Translations under genes and position numbers: made by a program
In this document: piece after piece, positions 44,361 through 55,962 of the stretch
How the letters are laid out: each line of letters begins with the position of its first letter
Numbering within the stretch: position 1 is the first letter of the stretch
From: Oharaeibacter diazotrophicus
Lineage (GTDB): Bacteria; Pseudomonadota; Alphaproteobacteria; Rhizobiales; Pleomorphomonadaceae
NCBI RefSeq assembly: GCF_004362745.1
Contig: NZ_SNXY01000007.1
Coordinates: 434,001 to 498,000, forward strand
Length of the DNA stretch: 64,000 bases
Reading direction: 5' to 3'
Notes under the pieces: generated by a model
Databases searched by the model: none
The model's input: the letters and a program-made list of their open reading frames with translations, nothing else
Told to the model about the DNA's origin: nothing

Positions 44361-45335
44361 ATGTCGAGACTTCGCGCGAGCCTCGCCGTATCGGCCGCGG
44401 TCCTCGTGTGGGCGGCGCCGGCCGACGCCTACCAGATCTACGTCTCCAACGAGAAGGACAACACCGTCACCGTCATCGACGGCGAGACGCTGGAGCCGGT
44501 CAAGACCGTCCAGGTCGGCCAGCGCCCGCGCGGCATCCTGATGGCCCACGACGGTTCCGAGCTCTACCTCTGCGCCTCCGACGACGACACCGTGCAGGTG
44601 TTCGATCCGAAGACGATGCAGATGACGCACACGCTGCCGTCGGGGCCGGACCCCGAGCTGTTCACGCTCGCCCCCTCCGGCCAGTATCTCTACGTCGCCA
44701 ACGAGAACGACAACCTCGTCACCGTGCTCGACACCAAGAAGCGCGACATGGTCTCCGAGGTGCCGGTCGGCGTCGAGCCGGAGGGCATGGCGGTCTCGCC
44801 GGACGGCAAGATCATCATCAACACCTCCGAAACCACCAACATGGCGCACTGGATCGACGCGGAGAGCCACGAGATCGTTGGCAACACGCTGGTCGACGCC
44901 CGCCCGCGCTACGCCCAGTTCAAGGACGACGGTTCCGAACTCTGGGTCTCCGCCGAGATCGGCGGCACGGTCTCGGTGATCGACCCGGCCACCCAGGAGG
45001 TCACCAAGACCATCACCTTCGAGATCCCGGGCCTGCGCTCGGAGGCGATCCAGCCGGTCGGCATCAAGATCACCAAGGACGGCAAGACCGGCTTCGTGGC
45101 GCTCGGGCCGGCCAACCGCGTCGCGGTGATCGACGGCACCACCCACGAGGTGCTCGACTATCTGCTGGTCGGCCAGCGCGTCTGGCAGCTCGCCTTCTCG
45201 CCGGACCAGAAGTATCTCTTCACCACCAACGGCGTCTCCAACGACATCTCGGTGATCGACGTCGCCAACCGCGAGGTGATCAAGTCGATCCCCGTGGGGT
45301 CGATGCCCTGGGGCGTCACCGTGTCGCCGAACTGA
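44361..45335 (+). CDS. YVTN-repeat beta-propeller protein, PQQ-associated
   Basis: A 324-residue secreted protein with a signal peptide (about 1-23, ending ADA). Seven-fold repeats of YVTN type follow, e.g. IYVSNEKDNTVTVIDGETLE, LYVANENDNLVTVLDTKK and LFTTNGVSNDISVIDVANRE. It belongs to the propeller family co-occurring with PQQ-dependent catabolism genes. Its partner is unknown. AGGAGAG 6 nt before ATG supports the start. It lies 65 bp after the binding-protein gene. Confidence 0.9.
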   Translation: MSRLRASLAVSAAVLVWAAPADAYQIYVSNEKDNTVTVIDGETLEPVKTVQVGQRPRGILMAHDGSELYLCASDDDTVQVFDPKTMQMTHTLPSGPDPELFTLAPSGQYLYVANENDNLVTVLDTKKRDMVSEVPVGVEPEGMAVSPDGKIIINTSETTNMAHWIDAESHEIVGNTLVDARPRYAQFKDDGSELWVSAEIGGTVSVIDPATQEVTKTITFEIPGLRSEAIQPVGIKITKDGKTGFVALGPANRVAVIDGTTHEVLDYLLVGQRVWQLAFSPDQKYLFTTNGVSNDISVIDVANREVIKSIPVGSMPWGVTVSPN

Positions 45336-45389
45336 CCGCGGCCGCGGGCGGTTCGGGGCGATAGACTGCGTGGGGAAGCGAGAGGGACC

Positions 45390-46013
45390 ATGACCAGCCT
45401 CCATCGTGTCTGCCTGTTCCTGGCGGCCGTCGCCGCGGCCGCGCCCGCCGCGGCCGCCAGCCGGCCCGACCCGGGCGATCCGAACTGGCCCTGCGTCCAG
45501 CGCAAGGTACCGGAACTCGACGTCGCCACCGTCTGGGCCGGGCCGCCGGTCGATTCGGCCTCGACCGCGTGGCGCGACGATCCCGAGGTGGTGCAACTGG
45601 TCGAGTACGTCGCCCAGCGGCGCGTCTCGCTGGAGGAGGCCGACGCCGCGGTGAAGGACTTCGCGGCCAAGGCGGGGGAGAAGCGCGCCGATCGGCTCGG
45701 CGCGCTGTTCACCGGCCTGTTCCAGAAGCTGAACCGCGAGCGCAAGGACGTCATGTCCGGCATCGACCGTTTCGCCACCAAGCAGCGCAAGATGGCCGAC
45801 GGGCTCAAGGCCGAGAACGCCGACCTCGAGGCCATGCGCAACGATTCGAAGGTCGTCTTCGAGGCGTTGCAGGCCAAGCTCGACGAGGTCACGCTGCACA
45901 ACCGCATCTTCGACGAGCGGCAGAAGTCGCTGACCTACGTCTGCGAGGTGCCGGTTCTGATCGAGCAGCGGCTCGGCCACGTCGGCCGCACCATCCAGGC
46001 CGCCCTGAAGTGA
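45390..46013 (+). CDS. Secreted coiled-coil protein of unknown function
   Basis: A 207-residue protein with a signal peptide (about 1-25, AAAAS end). The mature part has PNWPCVQRKVPELDVATVWAGP, then mainly helical sequence (about 85-165) with heptad-like pattern and a C-terminal TYVCEVPVLIEQRLGHV. Two cysteines may form a disulfide. It follows the propeller gene by 54 bp and is probably co-transcribed with it, so a role in the same periplasmic system is inferred. Similar proteins are seen in alphaproteobacterial PQQ clusters, but I know no function. Confidence 0.8.
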   Translation: MTSLHRVCLFLAAVAAAAPAAAASRPDPGDPNWPCVQRKVPELDVATVWAGPPVDSASTAWRDDPEVVQLVEYVAQRRVSLEEADAAVKDFAAKAGEKRADRLGALFTGLFQKLNRERKDVMSGIDRFATKQRKMADGLKAENADLEAMRNDSKVVFEALQAKLDEVTLHNRIFDERQKSLTYVCEVPVLIEQRLGHVGRTIQAALK

Positions 46014-46025
46014 AGTGACGGCTCC

Positions 46026-46054
46026 GGTCCGGCGCGGCCATGCCGGGCCGGACC
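46026..46054. terminator. Hairpin after the PQQ-associated cluster
   Basis: GGTCCGGC (46026-46033) pairs perfectly with GCCGGACC (46047-46054), 12 bp after the coiled-coil protein stop. No U-tract follows, so terminator function is uncertain. Confidence 0.45.
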
Positions 46055-46105
46055 GCGGTTCCACGGCCCACGTCGACCGCGCATAGGGGTTTATACTAAA
46101 GGCTT

Positions 46106-46130
46106 GGAACCGTAGGCGCGGGCGGACGTT
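46106..46130 (+). promoter_or_regulatory. EcfG-type general stress promoter
   Basis: GGAAC (46106-46110), 16 bp, CGTT (46127-46130) matches the alphaproteobacterial EcfG/SigT/RpoE2 promoter consensus exactly. It lies 28 bp upstream of the sigma factor gene, so the factor is probably autoregulated, together with the short membrane protein and CsbD-like gene downstream. Confidence 0.8.
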
Positions 46131-46158
46131 GTTCCGGTATCAACAGGGACGACGACGA

Positions 46159-46728
46159 ATGACGGACGTGAAGCTGCCGCGCGACGAGATCGTCGCGCTG
46201 ATCCCTTCCCTGCGCGCCTTCGCCAGGTCCTTGACGCGCAACGCGACGGACGCCGACGACCTCGTGCAGGAGACCCTGCTGAAGGCCTACGGCAACCTCG
46301 ACAAGTTCACGCCCGGCACCCAGCTGCGCCAGTGGCTGTTCACCATCATGCGCAACGCCTTCTACTCCGGGCACCGCAAGCACGGTCGCGAGGTGACGTC
46401 GGCCGAGGACGGCATCGTCGATCGCGGCGCCGCCCCGCCGGAGCAGGAATGGTCGGTCTACGGCGGCGAGATCGGTGCCGCCCTCGCCAGCCTCTCCGAC
46501 GACCAGCGTCAGGCGCTGATGCTGGTGGGCGCCATGGGCGTCTCCTACGAGGAGGCCGCCGAGGTGTGCGGCTGCGCCGTCGGCACCATGAAGTCCCGCG
46601 TCAACCGCGGCCGCAGCCGCCTCGCCGCCCTGCTCGGGCTCGAGCTTCCCGCGCCGCCGAAGACGGCGACGCCGACGCGGCCGATGACCATGCGCCAATA
46701 CGGCGCCGCGGCCGCCGCCGCCTGGTGA
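46159..46728 (+). CDS. EcfG-type general stress sigma factor
   Basis: A 189-residue ECF sigma factor. Region 2 is RAFARSLTRNATDADDLVQETLLKAY with LRQWLFTIMRNAFYS; region 4 is LSDDQRQALMLVGAMGVSYEEAAEVCGCAVGTMKSRVNRGRSRL. The SLTRN..ADDLVQ and GCAVGT pattern fits the EcfG group that drives the general stress response under NepR/PhyR control. Neither nepR nor phyR is in the window, so this may be a second EcfG copy. ATG 46159 is preferred over 46129. The EcfG-type promoter just upstream supports the assignment. Confidence 0.9.
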   Translation: MTDVKLPRDEIVALIPSLRAFARSLTRNATDADDLVQETLLKAYGNLDKFTPGTQLRQWLFTIMRNAFYSGHRKHGREVTSAEDGIVDRGAAPPEQEWSVYGGEIGAALASLSDDQRQALMLVGAMGVSYEEAAEVCGCAVGTMKSRVNRGRSRLAALLGLELPAPPKTATPTRPMTMRQYGAAAAAAW

Positions 46729-46738
46729 GGATACCGAC

Positions 46739-46963
46739 ATGAGAGCTTTCGGATTTCTGCTGGCGGTCGCCCTGATCGCCGGCGCCGCCTGGTACTTCCT
46801 GGACGTCCGCGTCGTCGACGCCGGCCGCCTCCCCGACGTGGAGGTGACCGTGAAGGATCCCGGGAAGCTCCCCGACGTCGACGTCTCCGTGAAGACCGTC
46901 GACGTCCCCGAGACGACCGGAGCCGTCGGCATGCCGACGGAGCCGGCGACCACCGCCCGCTGA
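46739..46963 (+). CDS. Short membrane-anchored protein with PDV repeats
   Basis: A 74-residue protein with one N-terminal helix (FGFLLAVALIAGAAWYFLDV) and an outside part with two related units, LPDVEVTVKDPGK and LPDVDVSVKTVDV, then a Thr/Pro-rich tail. It begins 10 bp after the sigma factor stop and is probably in the same stress operon. No function can be named. Confidence 0.7.
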   Translation: MRAFGFLLAVALIAGAAWYFLDVRVVDAGRLPDVEVTVKDPGKLPDVDVSVKTVDVPETTGAVGMPTEPATTAR

Positions 46964-47024
46964 GGGCGAACCCCGCCCGCCGAACGCGGGCCGACCACAG
47001 ACAACGATCGAAGGAGTGACTCCG

Positions 47025-47216
47025 ATGGGCAGCACCACCGACAAGATCAAGGGCATGGCCAACGAGGCCGTCGGCAACGTCAAGCAGGCCGTCGGCAAGG
47101 CGACCGACGACAAGCATCTCCAGGCCGAAGGCGTCGTGCAGGAGCGCAAGGGCGAGGCCCAGCAGGCCGTCGGCAAGGCCAAGGAAGCCGTCAAGAACGT
47201 GATCGACCGCGCCTGA
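47025..47216 (+). CDS. CsbD-family stress protein
   Basis: A 63-residue hydrophilic protein of the CsbD family: DKIKGMANEAVGNVKQAVGKATDDKHLQAEGVVQERKGEAQQAVGKAKEAVK shown here in parts (DKIKGMANEAVGN; AEGVVQERKGEAQQAVG). CsbD proteins are induced by general stress. AAGGAG lies 8 nt before ATG 47025; a GTG three codons upstream overlaps this Shine-Dalgarno and is rejected. It is likely part of the EcfG regulon. Confidence 0.9.
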   Translation: MGSTTDKIKGMANEAVGNVKQAVGKATDDKHLQAEGVVQERKGEAQQAVGKAKEAVKNVIDRA

Positions 47217-47232
47217 CCGGCCGATCCCTCCG

Positions 47233-47288
47233 CGTCCCGTTCAGGCGGGACGCCCGGCGCGGGCCGCCGTCCACCCGGGCGGCGGCCC
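47233..47288. terminator. Two hairpins between csbD and glmU
   Basis: CGTCCCG (47233-47239) pairs with CGGGACG (47246-47252), and GGGCCGCCG (47261-47269) pairs with CGGCGGCCC (47280-47288). They follow the csbD stop and probably end the stress operon, though no clear U-tract is present. Confidence 0.5.
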
Positions 47289-47385
47289 GTCGCCGTTCGG
47301 ACGCGGAGCGGCGGCCCGGGGGTCTTGACCCGGAAACCGGCGCTCCGCCAAATGCGGCCGTCCCGCTTCGCCCGGAGTTCGCCGC

Positions 47386-48741
47386 ATGACTGCCCGCCGC
47401 TGCCTCGCCGTCGTCCTCGCCGCCGGAGAAGGCACGCGGATGCGCTCGGCCCTGCCGAAGGTGATGCACCCGGTCGGCGGCCGGCCGATGCTGGACGCGG
47501 TGATCGCCTCTGCCCGTGCCGCCGGCGCCGACCGTGTCGCCGTCGTGGTCGGTGCGGGCGCCGACCTCGTGCGCCGGCACCTCGCGCGCACCGCTCCCGA
47601 CGCCTCGATCCACGAGCAGACCGAGCGGCTCGGCACCGCCCACGCCGTGCTCGCCGCCCGCGCCGCCTTCGCCGAGCCCGCCGACGAGGTCGTGGTGCTC
47701 TACGGCGACACGCCGCTGGTGCGTCCCGAGACCATCGCCGCCGTACGCGGCCGCCTCGCCGCCGGCGTCGACGTCGCCGTGCTCGGCTTCGAGGCCGCCG
47801 ATCCCACCGGCTACGGCCGCCTCGTCCTCGACGGCGAGCGCCTCGTGCGCATCGTCGAGGAGCGCGACGCCGACGCCGAGACCCGGCGGATCCGGCTCTC
47901 CAACTCGGGCATCATGGGCTTTCGCGGCGACCTTCTGCCCGGCCTGCTCGACGCGGTCGGCAACGCCAACGCCAAGGGCGAGTACTACCTGACCGACGCC
48001 ATCGAGATCGCGGTCGGTCGCGGCCTCGCGACCGGCGTCGTCGTCGGCCCCGAGGACGAGTTCCTGGGCGTCAACGACCGCGTCCAGCTCGCCGTCGCCG
48101 AGGCGGTGTTCCAGGGCCGCGCCCGCATCGCGGCGATGCGGGCGGGCGCGACGCTGCAGGCGCCGGAGACCGTGTTCTTCAGCCACGACACCCGGCTCGG
48201 CCGCGACGTCGTCGTCGAGCCGAACGTGGTGTTCGGCCCCGGCGTCACCGTCGCCGATGGCGTCGTGGTGCGCGCCTTCAGCCATCTCGAGGGCGCGACG
48301 GTCGCCGCCGGTGCCACGCTCGGGCCCTATGCCCGGCTCCGGCCCGAGGCGTCGATCGGGGAGGGCGCCCACATCGGCAACTTCGTCGAGATCAAGAAGG
48401 CGGACATCGCCGCCGGCGCCAAGATCAACCACCTCTCCTACATCGGCGACGCCGTGGTCGGGGCGGGCACCAACGTCGGCGCCGGCACCATCACCTGCAA
48501 CTACGACGGCGTCTTCAAGCACCTGACCCGGATCGGCGCCGGCGTCTTCGTCGGCTCCAACACCACGCTGGTCGCCCCGGTCGCGATCGGCGACGGCGGC
48601 TATACAGCGGCCGGCAGCGTCGTCACCGCGGACGTCCCCGCCGACGCGGTCGCCTTCGGCCGCGCCCGCCAGGAGAACAAGCCGGGCCGGGCGCGCGAGA
48701 TCCGCGAGGCGCTGGCGGCGAAGAAGGCACGCAAGGGCTGA
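47386..48741 (+). CDS. glmU: GlmU, bifunctional N-acetylglucosamine-1-P uridyltransferase / glucosamine-1-P acetyltransferase
   Basis: A 451-residue enzyme that makes UDP-GlcNAc for peptidoglycan and lipopolysaccharide. The N-terminal uridyltransferase domain has LAAGEGTRM (11-19) and YYLTDAIE; the C-terminal left-handed beta-helix has NFVEIKKADIAAGAKINHLSYIGDA and TITCNYDG with YTAAGSVV, the acetyltransferase site. Length and motifs are complete. glmS follows on the same strand, 183 bp away, linking two steps of the same pathway. Confidence 0.97.
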   Translation: MTARRCLAVVLAAGEGTRMRSALPKVMHPVGGRPMLDAVIASARAAGADRVAVVVGAGADLVRRHLARTAPDASIHEQTERLGTAHAVLAARAAFAEPADEVVVLYGDTPLVRPETIAAVRGRLAAGVDVAVLGFEAADPTGYGRLVLDGERLVRIVEERDADAETRRIRLSNSGIMGFRGDLLPGLLDAVGNANAKGEYYLTDAIEIAVGRGLATGVVVGPEDEFLGVNDRVQLAVAEAVFQGRARIAAMRAGATLQAPETVFFSHDTRLGRDVVVEPNVVFGPGVTVADGVVVRAFSHLEGATVAAGATLGPYARLRPEASIGEGAHIGNFVEIKKADIAAGAKINHLSYIGDAVVGAGTNVGAGTITCNYDGVFKHLTRIGAGVFVGSNTTLVAPVAIGDGGYTAAGSVVTADVPADAVAFGRARQENKPGRAREIREALAAKKARKG

Positions 48742-48924
48742 CGCCGCGGCCGGCGCCCGGCGGCGGCCAAAGCAGATCGGCCGGCGCAACGAACCGAAAA
48801 CCTTGTTGATTTCCGTTAACCGCATTCCTCCGATTATAGAGGGGCGCACGAGACACGGCCGTGCGTTCACCGGACCTTCGGGCTTTTCCGGTTAAACCTC
48901 GCGCGGACAGCGGAGACGGGCAGC

Positions 48925-50751
<1,827 letters not shown>

Positions 50752-50758
50752 GAGGACG

Positions 50759-50904
50759 CCTTCTCCCCCTGCGGGAGACGGTGCCGGCAGGCGGATGAGG
50801 GGGAACCGCCGCCGTTCGAGGCTCGCCGGAGCCCGGACGGCCGGACGAGGAGGATCCCCCTCGTCCGGCCCTGACGGGCCACCTTCTCCCGCAAGGGGAG
50901 AAGG
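50759..50904. repeat. Intergenic palindromic repeat element
   Basis: A 146-bp imperfect palindrome between convergent glmS and the xylose ATPase gene. The ends CCTTCTCCCCCTGCGGGAGA (50759-50778) and the reverse complement of 50882-50904 match closely, and inner arms TGAGGGGGA and TCCCCCTCG also pair. It may serve as a two-way terminator. Its build is like the element at 18590-18725, though sequence differs. Confidence 0.7.
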
Positions 50905-50914
50905 TGCTCTACCC

Positions 50915-51727
<813 letters not shown>

Positions 51728-51738
51728 CGGACCCTCCC

Positions 51739-53058
51739 TCACTTGATCCTGGAGCGGTAGACGCCGTCGACCCAGACGGCGACGACGAGGACGAAGCCGA
51801 CCACGATGTTCTGCAGCGGCGTGTCGAGGCCGAGTAGCACCATGCCCGACTGCAGGCTCTGCATCACCAGGGCGCCGAGCATGGCGCCGGCGATGGTGCC
51901 GGAGCCGCCGGCGAGCGAGGTGCCGCCGATCACCGCCGCGGCGATGGTGTAGAGCTCGTCGAGCGTGCCGGCCGCGTTGGTGCCCGAGGTCAGGCGGGCG
52001 GTGGTGATCGCCGCGCCGAGGGCGGCGAGGCCGCCCATGAGGGCGAAGATCGCCATGGTGACGAGCTTGGTGTTGATGCCGGCGAGTTCGGCCGCTTCGG
52101 GATTGCCGCCGATGGCAAAGACGTAGCGGCCGAAGCTGGTGCGACGGGTGACGAAGGTCATCACCACGCCGACGCCGATCGCGATCAGCACCGGCACGGC
52201 GAAGCCGAACGGCACCTGCAGCGGCGAGCCGTCGGCCGGCAGGGCGATGCCGGCGGTCTCGGCGTATTTCTTGGCGAGGGCGGGCGGCAGCAGGTAGCTG
52301 TTGACGATCACCGTCGCCGCCACGATCGCGAGCGCGCCGGCGCCGACCACCACCGCCTCGGCCCAGAACGGACGGAGCGGGAAGTTGAAGCGCTGGCGCT
52401 GGCGCCGGGCGTTGAGCGCGGCGAACACCACCGCGACGATCGCCACCGCGGCGAGGATCCAGCTCCAGGACGCGCCGATCGCGCCGTCGGCGCCGCCGCC
52501 GATGAGCTTGAAATTGTTGTCGGTGAGCGGAATGGTCTTGCCGCTCGCCACCCACCACGCCGCGCCGCGCCAGACCAGCAGGCCGCCGAGCGTGACGATG
52601 AAGGCGGGTACCTGGAGATAGGCGATGACGAAGCCGTGCAGCGCGCCGATGGCGACGCCGCAGCCGATGCCGATCACCAGCGTCAGGATCCAGACCGCCG
52701 GATGGTCGAAGCCGAGGCCCGGCGTCAGGTAGGCCGACTGCACCACCGCCATCACCATGCCGGTGACGCCGAGCATGGAGCCGACCGAGAGGTCGATGTT
52801 GCGGGTGACGATGACCAGCACCATGCCGGTGGCCATCACCGAGATCGACGCGGTCTGGACCGAGAGGTTCCAGAGGTTGCGCGGCGTCAGGAAGGTGCCA
52901 CCGGAGAGGATGTGGAACCCGACCCAGATCACCGCGAGCGCCGCGGCCATGCCGAGGAAGCGGACGTCGATCTCGAGGGCGGAAATGAACGAGGTCGTCT
53001 GCGCCTGCGGCGGCGACCCCGACGGCGCCGAAGCGCGCGCGGTGGCGTTGTCTGTCAT
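51739..53058 (-). CDS. xylH: Xylose-type sugar ABC permease
   Basis: A 439-residue permease, longer than RbsC-type ones and typical of XylH. Helices include [39 protein letters not shown] (conserved NIDLSVGS) and [15 protein letters not shown] before a last pair. The long middle part (about 195-275) adds extra helices. It lies 148 bp after the xylF gene. Confidence 0.93.
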   Translation of the reverse strand: MTDNATARASAPSGSPPQAQTTSFISALEIDVRFLGMAAALAVIWVGFHILSGGTFLTPRNLWNLSVQTASISVMATGMVLVIVTRNIDLSVGSMLGVTGMVMAVVQSAYLTPGLGFDHPAVWILTLVIGIGCGVAIGALHGFVIAYLQVPAFIVTLGGLLVWRGAAWWVASGKTIPLTDNNFKLIGGGADGAIGASWSWILAAVAIVAVVFAALNARRQRQRFNFPLRPFWAEAVVVGAGALAIVAATVIVNSYLLPPALAKKYAETAGIALPADGSPLQVPFGFAVPVLIAIGVGVVMTFVTRRTSFGRYVFAIGGNPEAAELAGINTKLVTMAIFALMGGLAALGAAITTARLTSGTNAAGTLDELYTIAAAVIGGTSLAGGSGTIAGAMLGALVMQSLQSGMVLLGLDTPLQNIVVGFVLVVAVWVDGVYRSRIK

Positions 53059-53206
53059 GGGGGAGGGTCCCGGGGCTCGTCGGGCGGACGTCCGGCGGGG
53101 TGTGCGCGCCGGTGTGCGGGAACCCCGCGGCGGCGTGCGCCACGGGGATGGTCCGTGTCCGGACCGGTGCGGGGCTCGCCGCGCGAGCCCCGCCCGTCGT
53201 CGTCGA

Positions 53207-54250
53207 TCAGTTGCAGGCGGCGACCGAACCGGCCGCGACGCCCTGGCAGACCACGTCCTTGGACACCCAGCCGGCGTCGATGACGACGTTGAGGTTGTCC
53301 TTGGTGATGGCGACCGGGGTCAGGAAGGTGGCGTTCATCTCGGCGCCCTTCGGGCCGCCCGAGAACTTCACCGTACCGTCGACCTTGTCCATCGCGGTGC
53401 CGCCGGCGAGGGCGACGGCGATCTCGCCCGCCTTCTTGCCGAGTTCGCGGGCGTCCTTCCAGACCGACACGGTCTGGGTGCCGAGCGCGACGCGGTTCAG
53501 CGCCGCCTGGTCGCCGTCCTGGCCGGAGACCGGCACGGAACCGGCGAGACCCTGGGCCGCGAGCGCGGCGACGACGCCGCCGGCCGTGCCGTCGTTGGAG
53601 GCCACCACCGCGTCGACCTTGTTGTCGTTGGCGGTGAGGATCTGCTCCATGTTCTTCTGGGCGTTGGCCGGCAGCCACTGGTCGGTGTAGGCCTCGCCGA
53701 CGTTCTTGATCTTGCCGGCGTCCATCGCCTCCTTCAGGACCTCCATCTGGCCCGAGAACAGGAAGTCGGCGTTCGGGTCGGTGGAAGCGCCCTTGATGAA
53801 GGCGTAGTTGCCCTCGGGCTTGACCTTGAACACCTCGCGAGCCTGGATGCGGCCCACTTCCTTGTTGTCGAAGGTGATGTAGTAGGCGGCCGGGTTCTCG
53901 ATCAGGCGGTCGTAGCCGACCACCGGGATGCCCTCGGCCACGGCCTTCTCGACCGCCGGGGTGATGGCGTCGGTGTCCTGGGCCAGGATGATCAGGGCGT
54001 TGGCACCCTGCGAGATCAGGCTCTCGACGTCGGTCAGCTGCTTGGCCGGCGACGACTGGGCGTCGGCGGAGATGTACTCGGCGCCGGCGGCCTCGAGCGC
54101 GGCCTTGATCGCGGCCTCGTCGGTCTTCCAGCGCTCTTCCTGGAAGTTCGACCAGCTGACGCCGACCTTGAGGCCCTCGGCCTGCGCGACGGTGACCAGC
54201 GAAGCCGCCGACAGCAGCGCGGCGGCGACGACGGAACGAATCCGCACCAT
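53207..54250 (-). CDS. xylF: D-xylose-binding periplasmic protein
   Basis: A 347-residue binding protein with a signal peptide (first 24 residues, ending AQAEG). The XylF pattern is clear: [48 protein letters not shown] and [13 protein letters not shown]. Start ATG 54250 has GGAGG 8 nt upstream; a start 8 codons further out is less likely. First gene of xylFHG, facing the ROK regulator gene across a 336-bp region. Confidence 0.95.
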   Translation of the reverse strand: MVRIRSVVAAALLSAASLVTVAQAEGLKVGVSWSNFQEERWKTDEAAIKAALEAAGAEYISADAQSSPAKQLTDVESLISQGANALIILAQDTDAITPAVEKAVAEGIPVVGYDRLIENPAAYYITFDNKEVGRIQAREVFKVKPEGNYAFIKGASTDPNADFLFSGQMEVLKEAMDAGKIKNVGEAYTDQWLPANAQKNMEQILTANDNKVDAVVASNDGTAGGVVAALAAQGLAGSVPVSGQDGDQAALNRVALGTQTVSVWKDARELGKKAGEIAVALAGGTAMDKVDGTVKFSGGPKGAEMNATFLTPVAITKDNLNVVIDAGWVSKDVVCQGVAAGSVAACN

Positions 54251-54586
54251 GGTGTCATCCTCCCTGTGGTCCACACACGGGTGGACCGTTGTGGAACCCG
54301 TCCCCAGCGGGCCTCCCCCCGCAGTCGGATCGGTAGGCCTCGAACATAATTCAAGGCTCGAAAAAAGGTTGGACCGAAACCCCCGGTGCTGTCAATATGC
54401 TTCGCGAACTCCGGACGTGCCGGTGGATCGATTTTCCCGGGCTGGTGAGGAAATCTCGTCAGAACGGAGGCCGGGAAAGCGATCGGGACCCTGCCGGAGC
54501 GGGAGGACTTCGATGAACGGACAGGATCGGCGGCGCCCGGCGCCGCGGCGCGGCGGAGCCGCATCCGGCACGACGAGGCGCGGCGG
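54251..54586. promoter_or_regulatory. Divergent xylF/xylR regulatory region
   Basis: This 336-bp gap holds no gene. About 54330-54410 is AT-richer, with CCTCGAAC..AATTCAAGGCTCGAAA (two CTCGAA units, 54339-54362) that may be part of the XylR or promoter site. The remaining GC-rich 150 bp before xylR hold nothing I recognise. No confident -35/-10 pair could be fixed. Confidence 0.4.
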
Positions 54587-55864
54587 ATGACCGGCGGGCG
54601 ACACTTGCGGACCGCCGCCTACGGCAAGGCGGACAGCGACCACGTCCGCCGTCAGAACCGTTCGCTGGTGCTGTCGACGCTCCGGCGCCTCGCGCCGATC
54701 GCCCGCGTCGACCTCGGCGTCGCCACCGGCCTGTCGCCTGCCACCATCACCGCCATCACCGCCGACCTGATCGCCGAGGGTCTCGTCGAGACCGTGCCGG
54801 ACGAGACCGCCGACCTCGACGACGCCCCCGCCCGCCGCGGTCGGCCGCGGGTGATGTTGCGGCTCGATCCGCGCGCCGCGCTGGTGCTCGGCGTCAAGCT
54901 CTCGACCAACCACGTCACGCTGCTGCTCGCCGATTTCGGCGGCACGCTCCGGGCCCGGCGCGACCTCTCGCCCCGCACGATCGACCGCGACCGCGACGGC
55001 TTCGGCGCCATGCTGGTCGAGCTCGTCGGCGGCTTCCTCGCCGAGGAGGGCGTGCCGGTCGAGCACCTCGCCGAGATCACCGTCGCCGCCCAGGGCTTCG
55101 TCGACACCCGCTCGGGCACGCTGATGTGGTCGCCGGCGGCACGGGAGCGCAACATCCCGATCGTCGCCCCGCTCGAGGCCGCGTTCGGGCGCAGCTGCAC
55201 CATCTCCAACGACGCCAACATGATCGCGCAGGCGCTCCACACCGTGGACCCCGCCACCTACGACGGCACCTTCGCGGTCGTGTTCGTCGACTACGGCGTC
55301 GGCATGGGCCTGTTCGTGGCCGGCCGCCTGCACCACGGTGCCGACGGTTCCGCCGCCGAGTTCGGCCACATGAACCACATGCCCGGTGGGCCGCTGTGCC
55401 GTTGCGGCCGGCGCGGCTGCCTCGAGGCCTTCACCGCCGACTACGCCATCGCCCGCGAGGCGCGCGGCCTGCCGCCCGACACCGACCCGCTGGTCGCCAG
55501 CCCGAGCGCCGGCGAACTCGCCGCCCTCGAGGCGGCCGCCCACGGCGGCGACGCCCGCCTCGCCGCGGTCTACGACGGCGTCGGCACCGCGCTCGGCTAC
55601 GGCCTCGCCCGGCTGATGGCGCTGGTCAACCCGAGCCGGATCGTGCTGACCGGTGCCTCGACCCGCGCCTATCCGCTGTTCCGGCCGGCGATGGAGGCGG
55701 CGATCGACGCCGCGCTGGTCGAGGACCTGCGCCGCTTCACCGTCGTCGAGGCGCTGCCCTGGGACCGCGACATGATCGCGACCGGGCTGATCTCCGACGC
55801 GCTGCGCCGGCTCGACCACGACGTCTTTTCGCAGGCCGTCAACGCCCGCCGCTTCCGCGCCTGA
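54587..55864 (+). CDS. xylR: ROK-family transcriptional repressor, XylR-like
   Basis: A 425-residue regulator with an N-terminal winged helix (NRSLVLSTLRRLAPIARVDLGVATGLSPATITAITADL, region about 23-60) and a sugar-kinase-like ROK domain. The ROK metal site is visible as HMNHMPGGPLCRCGRRGCLEAF (Cys cluster), but the kinase catalytic and ATP motifs are degenerate, as in repressors. Divergent placement to xylFHG supports xylose-responsive control. Confidence 0.9.
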   Translation: MTGGRHLRTAAYGKADSDHVRRQNRSLVLSTLRRLAPIARVDLGVATGLSPATITAITADLIAEGLVETVPDETADLDDAPARRGRPRVMLRLDPRAALVLGVKLSTNHVTLLLADFGGTLRARRDLSPRTIDRDRDGFGAMLVELVGGFLAEEGVPVEHLAEITVAAQGFVDTRSGTLMWSPAARERNIPIVAPLEAAFGRSCTISNDANMIAQALHTVDPATYDGTFAVVFVDYGVGMGLFVAGRLHHGADGSAAEFGHMNHMPGGPLCRCGRRGCLEAFTADYAIAREARGLPPDTDPLVASPSAGELAALEAAAHGGDARLAAVYDGVGTALGYGLARLMALVNPSRIVLTGASTRAYPLFRPAMEAAIDAALVEDLRRFTVVEALPWDRDMIATGLISDALRRLDHDVFSQAVNARRFRA

Positions 55865-55962
55865 CGTCACCCGCGGGGATGTCGGATGCGGCCGACCGCG
55901 ACCGTCCTCGGGTGGACGGGCCGCCGCCGCGGCGGCACCGCGCCCCACCACGGAGACGCCCG

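Noticed and set aside
48742-48924. Possible glmS ribozyme or clear promoter upstream of glmS
   Set aside because: No glmS ribozyme core was recognised. TTCCGT (48811-48816) and TATAGA (48835-48840) are 18 bp apart but the -35 match is poor, so no promoter is claimed.
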